Below are positions 56,220 through 64,000 of a stretch of 64,000 nucleotides of DNA, piece after piece. Origin of the DNA: a virus. The translations under genes were made by a program, and so were the position numbers. The stretch is taken from the IMG/VR virus record IMGVR_UViG_3300037245_003482, positions 1 through 64,000 of that record; one strand, given 5' to 3'. Each line of letters begins with the position of its first letter. The stretch's first letter is position 1. Below the pieces are notes generated by a model that was not told the origin of the DNA, did no database searches, and worked only from the letters and a program-made list of their open reading frames with translations.

Positions 56220-57872
56220 ATGTCTGAAGGTATGAATAAAGTCGATATGCAGGTAATGATGCAGCAGGCAATGATGATGCTGGGTCAGATTACTAATAAT
56301 GACAAACAGCAAGTCAGTGGGGCCTGGGCCGATTTACGTAATGATAGCTGGGCTAATTTCAATAGCGGTATAGGCACATCTGATGACAAATCAGAAGGCA
56401 ACACATTCACTGCAGGCTATGTTACACCTGGGTCTGTTTTTGAGGCTATGTACAGGCAAGACGGTATTTCTAAAACTATCATAAAGGCCCCTGCAAAGGA
56501 TGCCACAAAAAACTGGGTGAAAATAACAGAAGACACAGACAATAAAATATTAAATGAACTAAAACGAGTAAAAGCAAAGCAGGCATTTAGCCAATTGGTA
56601 ATACATGCCCGTAAGTTTGGTGGTGGGGCTATTTTAATCCAAACCAAAATGGGGGACGCCTTAGACCAACCTATTGACCTTAATTCAGCAACAGAAATAC
56701 AAGGGCTTAAAAATTTCCACCGCTATGACTTTGAGATTTTGGAAAGTGATATTAATAGGGATGACCCAGCAGACCCCAATTATGAAGAAGTTGAACTATT
56801 CAGGCTAAGAAAAAGGCATGGTATTGGGTTTGTTGAAATACATAGGTCCCGCCTTGTTATATTAAAAGGGGAACAGTTTGACGAAGTGAACCAGGGCAGT
56901 GGTGCAGCCGGGGGTACTTTTAATACAGCTGAAAATGAGTATTGGGGGGGCAGTGTGCTTGAGGCAATGCTTGATGCCCTTGGGTATTATGGCCTTGGTA
57001 TGAAAGCTATTTCAACAATGATGCAAGAGGCCACCATTGGTAAGTTTCTAATGGCGGGCCTGCAGGACCTTTTGGCAGATATGTCAGACAGTGAAGATGT
57101 TGAAACACAACAAAAAGCATGGAAGAAATTCAATGACCGCATTAAGGCCATGGTAATGACCAAAAGTGTGATACATTCTATTTTGCTGGATGCGGAAGCC
57201 AAAGAAGATTTCAAACGAGAACAGGTTAATTTTTCAGGTATACCAGAAGTGATGAACTTGAACCAAATGCAAATATCAGGAATGTCCAGTATACCTATTA
57301 CTAAGCTATTTGGGCGTTCTCCTGGGGGTGAAAATGCCACTGGTGAAAGTGATGCAGAAAACTATAATTCTCTTTGTATTGGGATACAGGAGGATATTGA
57401 ACCAGGTGTGCAGTTTTTAGTTGACTTAATAACCAAAGGGGAAAGTAAAAATATTGTTGATTTCAACCACCCCAAAATGCCAACAGAAGAAGAACTATTG
57501 TCAATGAAGAAAACACAGTCAGAAATTGACAAAATATATGTTGCAGACACAGGAATATTAGGAGCAGAAGAAGTTAGGGCAAGCCGTTTTGGGGGGGAGG
57601 AATATAGTTTTGATACTAGCATCCAAAGCGACAAATTACCCCCTGGCACTACTGTAGAAAGTGTTGCTGCAGAGGACGCAATAGAGGTGCAGAAATACCT
57701 GGGCACCCTTGAAGGTGTGGAACAAAAGAAACTTGATGAAAAAATAGATTATGTAATCGATGCCCTTAAAATCAAAGGATTCCATAAACTTGATGAAAAA
57801 GCGCAATATGACACGCTTAAGGCAGTGGGGCATTTCACAGAAGAACAAATACAACGTATATTAGGCGCCTAA
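56220..57872 (+). CDS. Portal protein (DUF1073-like)
   Basis: 550 residues from the ATG at 56220; a GTG six bases earlier is less likely. GISKTIIKAPAKDATKNWVKI is the DUF1073 opening, followed by a long helical body, P-I-T-K-L-F-G-R-S-P-G-G and an acidic C-terminal extension. Forms the dodecameric DNA gate of the prohead, receiving DNA from the terminase. First gene of the head operon. Confidence 0.8.
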   Translation: MSEGMNKVDMQVMMQQAMMMLGQITNNDKQQVSGAWADLRNDSWANFNSGIGTSDDKSEGNTFTAGYVTPGSVFEAMYRQDGISKTIIKAPAKDATKNWVKITEDTDNKILNELKRVKAKQAFSQLVIHARKFGGGAILIQTKMGDALDQPIDLNSATEIQGLKNFHRYDFEILESDINRDDPADPNYEEVELFRLRKRHGIGFVEIHRSRLVILKGEQFDEVNQGSGAAGGTFNTAENEYWGGSVLEAMLDALGYYGLGMKAISTMMQEATIGKFLMAGLQDLLADMSDSEDVETQQKAWKKFNDRIKAMVMTKSVIHSILLDAEAKEDFKREQVNFSGIPEVMNLNQMQISGMSSIPITKLFGRSPGGENATGESDAENYNSLCIGIQEDIEPGVQFLVDLITKGESKNIVDFNHPKMPTEEELLSMKKTQSEIDKIYVADTGILGAEEVRASRFGGEEYSFDTSIQSDKLPPGTTVESVAAEDAIEVQKYLGTLEGVEQKKLDEKIDYVIDALKIKGFHKLDEKAQYDTLKAVGHFTEEQIQRILGA

Positions 57873-57875
57873 GTA

Positions 57876-58892
57876 ATGGCAGAACCTAAAGATAGTTATT
57901 TATTTTGGCCCTTGGTGCAGCACCGGGCCAAAATGTCACCCGGTGCCCGTGCACGCACAAGGGACATTATTTACAATATGCCATGGCTATTCCCCCGCCA
58001 GGCAGAGGCAGAATATGCACGCACACTTACCAAGTATTTCCAAAGTTTAATTGATGCTTTCCTGTTATTCGTGGAACCACAATATAATCAGTGGGTTTCT
58101 GATTTCAGGGTGGATGAGTACCCAGAGGATTTACTTGCCCTTACAGCTTTTATTAATAGTGTACAGGAAGAAATATTTGGCAATGTAGAAGAGTTCAGAA
58201 CAGCATACCTATTGAAAAAAGCAACTGAAATAGATGTATTTAATGTTACACAATGGGGCAAATTTACAGGGGCAGTATTAGGGGCTGATGCAAAAACAAC
58301 CTTTATTGTAGTGCAGGAACCATGGCATAAACAGGTAATTGATAATTGGATTGACCGCAATGAAGAAGTATGGACCAATGTTACCCGTGAATTCATACAC
58401 AAAAGCACCCAGATAGTACGTGGTGGCGTGGAAAATGGCCTTTTATGGACTGATACAAGGGATAAAATATTAAAAGTGCTGCCAAAGGCTAAAGTGGGCA
58501 ACCGTAGCAACCTGGCCCGTGCCAACCTTATTGCAAGGGACCAAACAGCAAAGCTTAATGCAGGGCTCACACATAGACGCATGAATGATGCAGCTTTAAA
58601 GGCATATGAATGGCTTACAGCAGGGGATGAACGTGTGCGGGGCAACCCTGCAGGCAAATATCCAAAAGCAAGGCACAGCCACTTTATGATGAATGCCAAA
58701 GTGTTGCGCTGGGATGACAATGGTGTTATTTCAGACGATAAGGGCAAAACCTGGCGCCCCAAAAAGGGCAGGGAAGAACCAGCCCAGGCAGGTATGGCAA
58801 TACAGTGCAGGTGCACACATATACCTATTTTCAGGGAGCTACTTTCTGCTGTAGATAACCATATAGATAAGAATCCATTTCTGGCTACTTAA
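57876..58892 (+). CDS. Minor head protein, Mu gpF / SPP1 gp7-like
   Basis: 338 residues, three bases after the portal gene. The C-terminal third carries LIARDQTAKLNAGLTHRRM, an EWLTAGDERVR segment, H-S-H-F and a final CRCTHIP, the conserved order of the phage Mu F family. It helps prohead assembly or DNA ejection. Confidence 0.8.
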   Translation: MAEPKDSYLFWPLVQHRAKMSPGARARTRDIIYNMPWLFPRQAEAEYARTLTKYFQSLIDAFLLFVEPQYNQWVSDFRVDEYPEDLLALTAFINSVQEEIFGNVEEFRTAYLLKKATEIDVFNVTQWGKFTGAVLGADAKTTFIVVQEPWHKQVIDNWIDRNEEVWTNVTREFIHKSTQIVRGGVENGLLWTDTRDKILKVLPKAKVGNRSNLARANLIARDQTAKLNAGLTHRRMNDAALKAYEWLTAGDERVRGNPAGKYPKARHSHFMMNAKVLRWDDNGVISDDKGKTWRPKKGREEPAQAGMAIQCRCTHIPIFRELLSAVDNHIDKNPFLAT

Positions 58893-59073
58893 CTCACAAA
58901 AACAAATTAGGGTAATAGCAATGTAAGTATGTACAAATACTATTTTAAAAACATATATACATAAGGCATAAAAAGTGTAATTACATCTAAAGCGAGCATA
59001 AAAATACCAATAGTTCATTAACTATTAAAATATCTTTAAAGTATGGAATTTACTTAAGTTACTGGAGCTTCAA

Positions 59074-59175
59074 GTGAAAGAATTTAGAGATGGCAACAAC
59101 AGGCAAATGCCTGTAATCCCTGAAAAGCCAAAGAAAGAACCAGAAACGACTAAAAAAGAGGTTCGTAATGGCTAA
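59074..59175 (+). CDS. Tiny polar ORF before the prohead protease
   Basis: 33 residues, GTG start with CTGGAG eight bases upstream; Lys/Glu/Pro-rich. Its stop lies eight bases inside the next gene. The 180 bases before it are A/T-rich and hold only a weak AATAGTT/AACTATT hairpin (59009-59026). May be a leader peptide. Confidence 0.35.
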   Translation: MKEFRDGNNRQMPVIPEKPKKEPETTKKEVRNG

Positions 59176-60514
59176 AATCAACACCTTATTTAGTACCAAC
59201 AAAACCACAAAGAAAGTAATGCGCATGGATAGTGCTGATGCACCTTCTTATCGTATTGATACAGTTGACCGTGTTGACTTTATGGGTGGTATTGTTAATA
59301 TAGGTGAAGAAGTAGCCTGGTTCAACCACATGGGTGATGAGCGTAAAAAATATGATTACGTTCCCCTTGAAAAAAATGATGAAGGGTTTTTACTTGGGCG
59401 TGGTGTTGCAACTACAATAGGTGTATTTTCGTATCAGCAAGCAGATGGTTCAATACGTAGGGAATTACGTGCCCCAGAGCATGTGTACAACCCTGAAAGT
59501 GTAGCAACCCTTAAAATGGTACCTATTACCAATGACCACCCCACAGTGGCAGTTACAGCCGAAAATGTGGACCAGTTCAAAGTGGGTAACGTAGGTGAAA
59601 ACGTTGACGCTGACCAAATGCATGGTTTTATATCAACTTCCTTAAGTATACAACAAAAACAGGCAGTACAAGATGTTGAAGGCGGCAAACGTGGCCTTTC
59701 TTGTGGTTATACCACAGACGTTGTTGAACGCTCAGGTGTTTGGGGCGGTATGGAATTTGATGCAGTACAAACGAATATAAGATACAACCACCTGGCTATT
59801 GTGGATGTAGGACGCGCAGGTGATGACGCAGTTATGAAAATGGATGGGGCTATGGTAATTGTTAAAGTTATTGACCCTGACCCTAATACCAACAATAAAC
59901 ATATAAAAACAAAGAAAAAAACAAAAAAAGGAGACAGCATGGAAGATGAAATTACTCTGGACGGGATGACTTATAAAGTACCTGCCCATGTGAAAGTTGC
60001 ATTTGACAAAGCCGTTTCTAATGCCACTAGTGCTGAAGCTGCAAAGCAGAAAGCAGATACAGCATTGGAGACAGTTACTACCGAAAAAGAAGGGATTCAA
60101 GGCAAACTTGATGCAGCTGAAAAAGAAGTAAAAGAGCTTACAGGAAAACTTGATGCAAGTGTACCTAAAGCAGATATTGCAACTTTTGCCGCAGCAACAA
60201 AACGCATTGATGATGCAGTTGCTAAATCTAAAGCAGTTGTTGTAGATGGTGCAAGCGATCTTGACAAAAAGAAAGCTGTTATTTTAGCATTGGACAAAGA
60301 TGCCAAACTTGATGAAGCTGAAGAAGCCTACATCAATGGGCAATTTGATTACATGTGCAAAAAACTTGATCAGCTTGTAAAAGCAGATGAGACTAATACA
60401 TTAGTGCTAAAACCAAGCGCTGCAACACTGAAAGTAAAAGTAGATGGGGAAGACCAGCTTACAGCTGAACAAAAACTTGACGCCAAACTTGCAAAAAAAT
60501 GGGAGAATAAATAA
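59168..60514 (+). CDS. DUF2213 prohead protease fused to a scaffold region
   Basis: 448 residues. Residues ~30-225 match DUF2213: YRIDTVDRVDFMGGIVN, TNDHPTV, GLSCGYTTDV and NHLAIVDVGRAGDD. After a Lys-rich linker, residues ~258-448 are a long acidic/basic coil with Ala repeats, typical of scaffolding cores. Probably the protease digests the scaffold as the capsid matures. An internal ribosome site could give the scaffold alone (separate entry). Confidence 0.8.
   Translation: MAKINTLFSTNKTTKKVMRMDSADAPSYRIDTVDRVDFMGGIVNIGEEVAWFNHMGDERKKYDYVPLEKNDEGFLLGRGVATTIGVFSYQQADGSIRRELRAPEHVYNPESVATLKMVPITNDHPTVAVTAENVDQFKVGNVGENVDADQMHGFISTSLSIQQKQAVQDVEGGKRGLSCGYTTDVVERSGVWGGMEFDAVQTNIRYNHLAIVDVGRAGDDAVMKMDGAMVIVKVIDPDPNTNNKHIKTKKKTKKGDSMEDEITLDGMTYKVPAHVKVAFDKAVSNATSAEAAKQKADTALETVTTEKEGIQGKLDAAEKEVKELTGKLDASVPKADIATFAAATKRIDDAVAKSKAVVVDGASDLDKKKAVILALDKDAKLDEAEEAYINGQFDYMCKKLDQLVKADETNTLVLKPSAATLKVKVDGEDQLTAEQKLDAKLAKKWENK
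59939..60514 (+). CDS. Scaffold protein from an internal in-frame start
   Basis: 191 residues. AAAGGAG at 59927-59933 sits five bases before an in-frame ATG at 59939, a better start signal than that of many genes here. The product (from M-E-D-E-I-T-L-D-G) is the coiled scaffold half without the DUF2213 domain, as in the nested lambda C/Nu3 arrangement. Confidence 0.55.
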   Translation: MEDEITLDGMTYKVPAHVKVAFDKAVSNATSAEAAKQKADTALETVTTEKEGIQGKLDAAEKEVKELTGKLDASVPKADIATFAAATKRIDDAVAKSKAVVVDGASDLDKKKAVILALDKDAKLDEAEEAYINGQFDYMCKKLDQLVKADETNTLVLKPSAATLKVKVDGEDQLTAEQKLDAKLAKKWENK

Positions 60515-61305
60515 TGACTATACCTAATGGAGAATGGGGTTACATGGAAAGAGCACGCGCAGGCATGCCTTTTGGAACAGGCCCCAAAGAGTTTATTAGT
60601 CGCAAAGTAATTGGAACCAGTGCAATCCCATTTGGGCGTGGTGTTTTTGGTTATGAAGGCGATGATCAGTTTGTGGTATTACCCAAAACTGACACAAACA
60701 CATTAACCCTTGATGGCGTACTTGTTACAGCCAATGTGTACACAGTTACTGTGAACGGTACTGATTATGTGGAAACATTTGCAACTGATTCAGCAACCAC
60801 ATTGCTGGCACTTGTGGCACAGCTTAATGCTGTTGTTGGTATTGTAGCTACTCAATCAAGCCTTATTACTACCATTACCACAAAAGGTGTGGCAATTGTT
60901 GTAACTGGTGTTGTAACCCTTGGTGCAGGCCAGGCAACAGCTACTGCAGGAACCCCCGCCATTTCAGGTGACCTTGTTTATTTGGGTGTAGCTACTACAT
61001 TACAAAAGCAAACACAGGCTCCTTCATTTGCAGACGCAAGTTTTGCACCTGGTGCAACTGAAAATGACCCAGGTGAAACAGTTTCTATTATGACCCTTGG
61101 TGGTGTTGTTGTTGAAACAGATGGTGGTACTATATTGGCACAAACACAGCTGAACGTTTTGGACACTGCTGCTGGGGTTGGTAAATTTACTCCTGCTGCA
61201 ACTTCTTCAAACAACCAATTGGTTGGTGGCCATTATTTGGAAGACCCAGCAGAAACAAACCTCTTTGTTGCCCAACTTGATGGCAGCATAACTGCACTTT
61301 CTTAA
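60514..61305 (+). CDS. Capsid cement-like protein with beta-module insertion
   Basis: 263 residues, TAATG overlap with the protease gene. N-terminal R-A-R-A-G-M-P-F-G-T-G-P-K-E-F, then the ~75-residue module ANVYTVTVNGTDYVETFATD...VVTLGAGQAT, then GDLVYLGVATTLQKQ and a C-terminal beta domain. Placement between scaffold and major capsid fits a decoration or cement protein. The module is related to one at 63034. Confidence 0.6.
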   Translation: MTIPNGEWGYMERARAGMPFGTGPKEFISRKVIGTSAIPFGRGVFGYEGDDQFVVLPKTDTNTLTLDGVLVTANVYTVTVNGTDYVETFATDSATTLLALVAQLNAVVGIVATQSSLITTITTKGVAIVVTGVVTLGAGQATATAGTPAISGDLVYLGVATTLQKQTQAPSFADASFAPGATENDPGETVSIMTLGGVVVETDGGTILAQTQLNVLDTAAGVGKFTPAATSSNNQLVGGHYLEDPAETNLFVAQLDGSITALS

Positions 61306-61318
61306 GGAGAAATGAAAA

Positions 61319-62335
61319 ATGAACGTATTAAATCTTGACGCAAAGCCCTTTTTTCTAAGCAAAGGTGCTAATGTTGCAGATGTTGCAGGTTTCGCAGAAG
61401 GAACCTTTAAGGCAGACGCAGCAGGTACCCTTGTACTTGATGCACAGGGGCAGGTGTTTTTCCAGCGCCAATTGGAACTAATTAAAAGTGAAACTTTTGA
61501 CTTTGAATACCACGAGTTAAAAGCGGACATAATGATTCCAGTGGACACTGAGGGTGACCTTGGGGTTGAAACAATCACATACCGCAGGTTCAGCAAACGT
61601 GGCTATGCAAAAATAATTGCCGATTATGCAACTGATATTCCACGGGTTGATATCCTTGGGGAAGAAGTTACTGTAACTGTGAAAACAGTTGCTGCTGCCT
61701 ATGGGTACAACATTTTTGAAATTGCACGGGCACAACGCGCAGGTGTGGCACTTACTTCACGTAGGGCACAGACTGCAACTGATGCAATCATGGAGCGCCT
61801 TGACCGTGCTGCATGGTATGGTTCGCCTACTGATGGCCTCCAGGGCTTCTTTGATTTCCCAGGTATTTTGGAATATATTATTCCAAATGGTACAGGTGGA
61901 AATCCTGAATTTTCAACAAAAACATCTGCTGAACAACTGGAAGACCTTAATGGTAGTACTCGTTTGGTTAAAACAACCACACGGGGCAAGCGTATTGTGA
62001 ATCAGGTAATAATGCCCATTGAACAGCATGACATTATTTCAACCAAACAAAATAGTGCAGCTTCTGATATTTCAGTATTGCAGTATTTCCTTAACACACA
62101 CCCAGGTGTAAGTGTTGATTGGGTTGAAGAGTGTAAAGGTGCTGGGCCCCTTGGTGAAGACATTATGATGGCTTATGTAAAAAGCCCACGGAACCTGTAT
62201 CAAAATAGACCTGTGCCAATGATGACACTTCCACAGGAATATAAAAACATGGAATACATTGTTACGCAAATTGCGCGTACTGGTGGGCTTTCTATGCCTT
62301 TTCCACAATCAGCTGTGAAATCAGTTGGTATTTAA
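61319..62335 (+). CDS. Major capsid protein (HK97 fold, DUF2184-like)
   Basis: 338 residues, AAGGAG site. Order fits DUF2184 capsid proteins: FEYHELKADIMIPVDTEGD, TITYRRFSKRGYAKIIADYATD, DAIMERLDRAAWYGSP, then TTRGKRIVNQVIMP and RPVPMMTLPQEYKNMEYIV. Forms the icosahedral shell. Neighbours are scaffold and adaptor genes. Confidence 0.85.
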   Translation: MNVLNLDAKPFFLSKGANVADVAGFAEGTFKADAAGTLVLDAQGQVFFQRQLELIKSETFDFEYHELKADIMIPVDTEGDLGVETITYRRFSKRGYAKIIADYATDIPRVDILGEEVTVTVKTVAAAYGYNIFEIARAQRAGVALTSRRAQTATDAIMERLDRAAWYGSPTDGLQGFFDFPGILEYIIPNGTGGNPEFSTKTSAEQLEDLNGSTRLVKTTTRGKRIVNQVIMPIEQHDIISTKQNSAASDISVLQYFLNTHPGVSVDWVEECKGAGPLGEDIMMAYVKSPRNLYQNRPVPMMTLPQEYKNMEYIVTQIARTGGLSMPFPQSAVKSVGI

Positions 62336-62358
62336 CCCCATAAAAGGATGGCATTCAA

Positions 62359-63030
62359 ATGGGACAAAAAGTAATAATTGAAAATAAAAAAGCAGGGCAT
62401 GGTCTTATAGGCCTGCCTGCTATTAATGTTAGAGTTGGTACTGCTGGTAAATCAAGGGTGAAAGCTTTTAGTTTATATGCGGGGCACAATGAACTTCCAG
62501 TTGAAGTTTGGGAAGTTGTGCGTACTTTGGCACGTATTCAAAACCTCATTAAAAAAGGGGTGCTTATAGAAGTAAACCTTGATGGAGCACCAAAAGCACC
62601 TACTGCGGATGAAAAAAACAGAATACTCACACTTGATGAGTTTTTTGCTGGAATTGAAGCAGGTGAAAATGGGGTACGACCTGAACATGGGGGGCACTTC
62701 CTGGTAACACTGGATGAAAAAGTTAAACCCAACCAATTACCTACAGGGGGCATTCGATCCTTTCGCATAAAAGCAAGTTCAGAAGATGCTATTATAGTGG
62801 CCTATGGTGAATATGTTATTAAAATGGGTGGAAAACCAACTCCAAAAATTAAGGTGAAAACCCTTGAAAGTATGAATTTGGAAGAAGCTACTGAAATAAT
62901 CAAAGATACATATAACCCTAAAAATTTGAAAAATTGGGAAAAAACACTTAAAGGTGCAGACCTTCGAGTGCTTGTTCTTAATCAAATTGAAAGTATCAAG
63001 AAATATGAAGGGCCTAAATCGGAGATTTAA
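62359..63030 (+). CDS. Hypothetical head protein
   Basis: 223 residues, AAAGGA site. Beta-rich N-terminus (SRVKAFSLYAGHNELPVEVW), a central EHGGHFLVTLDEKVKP, and a C-terminal helix-turn segment LEEATEIIKDTYNPKNLKNWE. Between capsid and adaptor genes, so likely a virion or head-completion part. No family assigned. Confidence 0.6.
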   Translation: MGQKVIIENKKAGHGLIGLPAINVRVGTAGKSRVKAFSLYAGHNELPVEVWEVVRTLARIQNLIKKGVLIEVNLDGAPKAPTADEKNRILTLDEFFAGIEAGENGVRPEHGGHFLVTLDEKVKPNQLPTGGIRSFRIKASSEDAIIVAYGEYVIKMGGKPTPKIKVKTLESMNLEEATEIIKDTYNPKNLKNWEKTLKGADLRVLVLNQIESIKKYEGPKSEI

Positions 63031-63033
63031 TAA

Positions 63034-63723
63034 ATGGCGACTACTGCAGCAGAATACCTTAAACTAATAGCACCACAATTTAATGTGCGTGCCAATTGGT
63101 TCAGCCTCAGCACAGCTTTAATTACAGGTAATGTAATTAGTTGTACTGTTAATGGTCAAACTGCAATAGAAACCTATGCTAGTTCTTCAGATGAAACCCT
63201 TGATGCACTTGTATTAAAAATCACTGCGCTCCCAGTTGTAAGTACTGTGGTGCGTAGTGGTTTGGTTATTACTGTAACCACTGTACGTGATGAAATCTTA
63301 CTAAGCGCTGCGGTAACCCTTGGCGCTTCGCAAGCTGTTATTACAATTGGGCCGATTTCACTCGAGCCTCAAGCCAGTTTTTTAACGTTGGCTACATTGC
63401 AAACACATACCAAATGGTATCAAGTTAAATATGAATATGCTGTGGCATTACGTGCTGCACATCTTTTAACATTAGATGCACAGCAAGCACAACAACTCAA
63501 TCCAGACGGCACTGCCAACCCAAGTATTGGCAATGGGTCTATTACGAACCTGAAACAAGGCGACTTGGCCTTGGCCTTTGGTGCTATTTCTGAAAATACA
63601 CCTGGTGCATCCCGTGCTGCTGTGAAAGCTGATTTAAGCCGCACTATACATGGAGTAACATTATTGGGCCTTAAATACCCTGCAAATTTTACCATGATGT
63701 CAACAGGGAGCATTGGGCTATGA
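63034..63723 (+). CDS. DUF4054-like head-tail adaptor with beta-module insertion
   Basis: 229 residues. Begins AEYLKLIAPQFNVRANW, and after an inserted ~75-residue beta module resumes with FLTLATLQTHTKWYQVKYEYAVALRAAHLLTLD, the DUF4054 helix with A-A-H-L-L. Sits in the order capsid, adaptor, completion protein. The inserted module (GNVISCTVNGQTAIETYASS...AVTLGASQAV) matches that of the gene at 60514. Confidence 0.7.
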   Translation: MATTAAEYLKLIAPQFNVRANWFSLSTALITGNVISCTVNGQTAIETYASSSDETLDALVLKITALPVVSTVVRSGLVITVTTVRDEILLSAAVTLGASQAVITIGPISLEPQASFLTLATLQTHTKWYQVKYEYAVALRAAHLLTLDAQQAQQLNPDGTANPSIGNGSITNLKQGDLALAFGAISENTPGASRAAVKADLSRTIHGVTLLGLKYPANFTMMSTGSIGL

Positions 63724-64000
63724 GTGTTAAAATTATTGACAAAGGCTGGAATAATTTTGTAAAAGGGTTGAAACAATCCAAGCCTATCACTGTTACTATT
63801 GGGCACCATAGTGATTCAGGTAAAACTAAAGATGGGAAAATTGGGCTTGCTGAATTAATGGCAACTTTTGAATTTGGAAGCAAAAAGAATAATTTGCCTG
63901 CACGGCCTGTTTATGCCACTACTTTTTCTGATAACAAACGTACAATAATGAAAACCATTATTCTTATACAGGCAAGGATGGCATCTGGGCAAATACCTTT
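63720..64000 (+). CDS. Head-tail completion/tail protein, partial (3' end outside window)
   Basis: First 93 codons of a gene starting with an ATGA overlap. LAELMATFEFGSKKNNLPARPV is the pattern of small head-tail joining proteins (A-x-x-x-E-F-G...P-x-R-P), followed by a helix (KTIILIQARMASGQ). The gene order supports this. Confidence 0.65.
   Translation, partial: MSVKIIDKGWNNFVKGLKQSKPITVTIGHHSDSGKTKDGKIGLAELMATFEFGSKKNNLPARPVYATTFSDNKRTIMKTIILIQARMASGQIP

Noticed and set aside
58088-58816. 242-codon leftward frame
   Set aside because: Complement of the minor head protein, whose family motifs are intact.
1-64000. CRISPR array, integrase, transposase or lysogeny repressor
   Set aside because: No regularly spaced repeats, no transposon ends and no recognisable integrase or repressor motifs were found; the tRNA relic at 6.9 kb alone is not enough to call a temperate phage.

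Overview
The window is one stretch of a tailed double-stranded DNA phage genome. It is low in GC, gene-dense, and full of ATGA/TAATG stop-start overlaps. Both ends lie inside virion genes: baseplate at the left edge, head completion at the right. No integrase, repressor or plasmid functions were seen, which fits a virulent phage with a contractile (baseplate J) tail. The host is uncertain. A lipoprotein that could be a spanin and two promoter-like TTTG/TAnnTTTG sites suggest a Gram-negative, possibly Bacteroidota, host. The frequent AGGAG ribosome sites are less typical of Bacteroidota, so this stays open.

Layout. (1) 1-6.8 kb, rightward: baseplate J, a second baseplate protein, a tail fibre with an S74-type self-processing chaperone end, a beta-rich receptor-binding candidate and a DUF5675 protein. 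(2) 7-26.2 kb, leftward: the replication, recombination and nucleotide block. It holds a Rad50/SbcC-like ATPase split into two genes around an Mre11/SbcD-like nuclease, a nucleotidyltransferase, a RuvC-like resolvase, a RecA/UvsX recombinase, a gp32-like ssDNA-binding protein, a clamp loader, an acyl carrier protein, DNA polymerase I with an N-terminal uracil-glycosylase-like domain, a sliding clamp, a MazG-like protein, thymidylate synthase, a HAD phosphatase and two DNA methyltransferases. (3) 26.4-35.6 kb, rightward: a sigma-region-2 protein, a ~700-base gene-free segment that looks like a large structured RNA, a DnaG-like primase, an SNF2 helicase and a DnaB-like helicase. (4) 36-54.6 kb, rightward: terminase small and large subunits set among some 40 small accessory genes. 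Many of these are Cys-rich or membrane proteins. The block also carries an RlmN/Cfr-like radical SAM methyltransferase, a compact structured RNA and a tRNA. (5) 54.7-64 kb: a sigma-70-family factor, three small leftward genes, then the head module (portal, minor head protein, DUF2213 protease/scaffold, cement-like protein, major capsid, DUF4054 adaptor, start of a tail-completion gene).

Regulation. A motif close to AACTTTTTATAATAGGGG recurs before at least a dozen transcription units on both strands, without a visible -35 box. Together with two phage sigma-like proteins, a sliding clamp and a clamp loader, it suggests a phage-specific promoter class comparable in logic to T4 late promoters. 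TTTTTTAAAAAA blocks sit upstream of five rightward units.

Most unusual items: the 186-base structured RNA between a phage promoter and a tRNA whose anticodon loop appears to have 8 bases; the ~590-base gene-free structured locus; the split Rad50 whose break falls just after its zinc-hook-like CPAC; a phage RlmN-like enzyme with both catalytic cysteines; and a beta module shared between two head proteins and perhaps the baseplate.
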